Shown here: piece after piece, positions 5,170 to 5,851 of the stretch
Layout: each line of letters starts with the position of its first letter
How positions within the stretch are numbered: the stretch's first letter is position 1
Assembly: GCA_964423875.1 (NCBI GenBank)
Contig: CAYRGS010000149.1
Coordinates: 1 to 5,851, forward strand
DNA length: 5,851 nucleotides
Reading direction: 5' to 3'
From: CAYRGS01 sp964423875
GTDB lineage: Bacteria; UBA8248; JACPRG01; G963555815
The notes under the pieces: model-generated
The model's input: only the letters and a program-made list of their open reading frames with translations
Told to the model about the DNA's origin: nothing
Database searches by the model: none
Translations under genes and position numbers: made by a program

Positions 5170-5245
5170 TGGTGGGCCCGCCTGGATTCGAACCAGGGAC
5201 CGACCGGTTATGAGCCGGTGGCTCTGACCGCTGAGCTACGGGCCC
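5170..5245 (-). tRNA. tRNA, anticodon CAT (probably Ile2, otherwise elongator Met)
   Basis: A 76-nt cloverleaf on the minus strand. The acceptor GGGCCCG pairs perfectly with CGGGCCC, followed by discriminator A and an encoded CCA (5170-5172). The D arm is AGCTCAGCGGTCAGAGC, the anticodon stem ACCGG/CCGGT closes loop CTCATAA, and the T arm CCTGG-TTCGAAT-CCAGG is canonical. Anticodon CAT with a full 7-bp acceptor excludes initiator Met. The short D loop and GGTC variable region resemble the lysidine-modified Ile2 tRNA reading AUA, but elongator Met cannot be excluded from sequence alone. Confidence 0.95.
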
Positions 5246-5310
5246 CGCTCGCCCCGACCGGTCCTGGCCGCCGACTCATTGCGCCGGGTCCGGCCGCGGG
5301 ATAGGATAAT

Positions 5311-5851
5311 TCAATCCGAAAAACTTCGCAGACGCTTGCTACGGCTCGGGTGTCGGAGCTTACGCAGCGCCTTGGCCTCGATTTGGCGAATCCGCTCGCG
5401 CGTCACTTCGAACCCCTGGCCGACCTCCTCGAGCGTGTGCTCGTTGTCCATCCCGATCCCGAAGCGCTTGCGCAGGACCTTTTCCTCGCGGGGGGTCAGG
5501 GTCTGCAACACACGCAAGGTCTGCTCTTTGAGGTCCATCTTGACCACGGCGTCCTGGGGCGCAATCACCTGCTTGTCCTCGATGAAGTCGCCCAGGTGGC
5601 TGTCCTCTTCCTCGCCGATGGGCGTTTCCAGGGAGATGGGCTCCTTGGCGATTTTCAGGACCTTGCGGACCTTGTCCACCGCCATCTCCATACGATCGGC
5701 GATCTCCTCCGGGGTGGGCTCGCGCCCGTTTTCCTGGACCAGATAGCGGGAGGTCCGGACCAACTTGTTGATGGTCTCGATCATGTGCACCGGGATCCGG
5801 ATGGTCCGGGCCTGATCGGCGATGGCCCGCGTGATGGCCTGGCGGATCCAC
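5311..5851 (-). CDS. rpoD: Primary sigma factor RpoD, C-terminal 179 residues (5' end outside window)
   Basis: The housekeeping sigma subunit that directs RNA polymerase to -35/-10 promoters. The frame enters from the right edge within region 2.4 (WIRQAITRAIADQARTIRIP, which reads the -10), continues through region 3 (HMIETINKLVRTSRYLVQE and the GREPTPEEIADRM helix-turn-helix) and a linker IGEEEDSHLGDFIED (sigma 3.2), then region 4 with TPREEKVLRKRFGIG and the -35-binding helix-turn-helix LEEVGQGFEVTRERIRQIEA, ending RKLRHPSRSKRLRSFSD. The sequence is close to the consensus of group 1 sigma factors, including the C-terminal RSFSD, and the stop is where expected. The tRNA follows 65 bp after the stop on the same strand. 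No odd residues were seen. Confidence 0.98.
   Translation of the reverse strand, partial: WIRQAITRAIADQARTIRIPVHMIETINKLVRTSRYLVQENGREPTPEEIADRMEMAVDKVRKVLKIAKEPISLETPIGEEEDSHLGDFIEDKQVIAPQDAVVKMDLKEQTLRVLQTLTPREEKVLRKRFGIGMDNEHTLEEVGQGFEVTRERIRQIEAKALRKLRHPSRSKRLRSFSD

Overview
This is a GC-rich bacterial window, probably from an uncultured or poorly sampled Gram-negative-like lineage. The right half carries conserved housekeeping genes on the minus strand, in transcription order: the 3' part of rpoD, a tRNA with anticodon CAT and an encoded CCA end, a coiled-coil/zinc-ribbon protein (CT398 type), an RNase HI-family protein and the RNase P RNA gene (rnpB). The high GC, the CT398-type protein beside rpoD and rnpB, and the G-tract-rich insertions would fit a Deltaproteobacteria, NC10/Rokubacteria or Tectomicrobia-type genome. 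That placement is inference; no marker here fixes the phylum.

The left half (about 1-2922) is accessory. A minus-strand gene runs off the left edge. It encodes a His-rich protein resembling transferrin-receptor-type M28 peptidases, but with the catalytic motifs and the PA domain apparently missing. Divergent from it, after a 181-bp spacer, is a plus-strand cluster of three genes. The first is a 96-residue SH3-barrel protein like the C-terminal half of nitrile hydratase beta, equivalent to thiocyanate hydrolase ScnA. The second is a 254-residue cobalt-type nitrile hydratase alpha / thiocyanate hydrolase gamma (ScnC-like) protein with the motif VCTLCSCYPR. The third is a DinB/maleylpyruvate-isomerase-family protein with its metal triad intact.

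The Arg after CSCYP is the thiocyanate-hydrolase version of a position that is Trp in typical nitrile hydratases. The cluster therefore looks more like a thiocyanate hydrolase relative (SCN- to COS and ammonia) than a conventional nitrile hydratase. The partner for the N-terminal half of beta (ScnB) is not visible.

The two halves converge: the third accessory gene ends 78 bp from the 3' end of rnpB. The 365 bp between rnpB and the RNase H gene hold no supported gene but several strong hairpins, including a perfect 18-bp stem, plus an AT-rich patch that probably contains the rnpB promoter. Short G/C-homopolymer segments with G-quadruplex form lie in frame inside two accessory genes and encode low-complexity peptide inserts.
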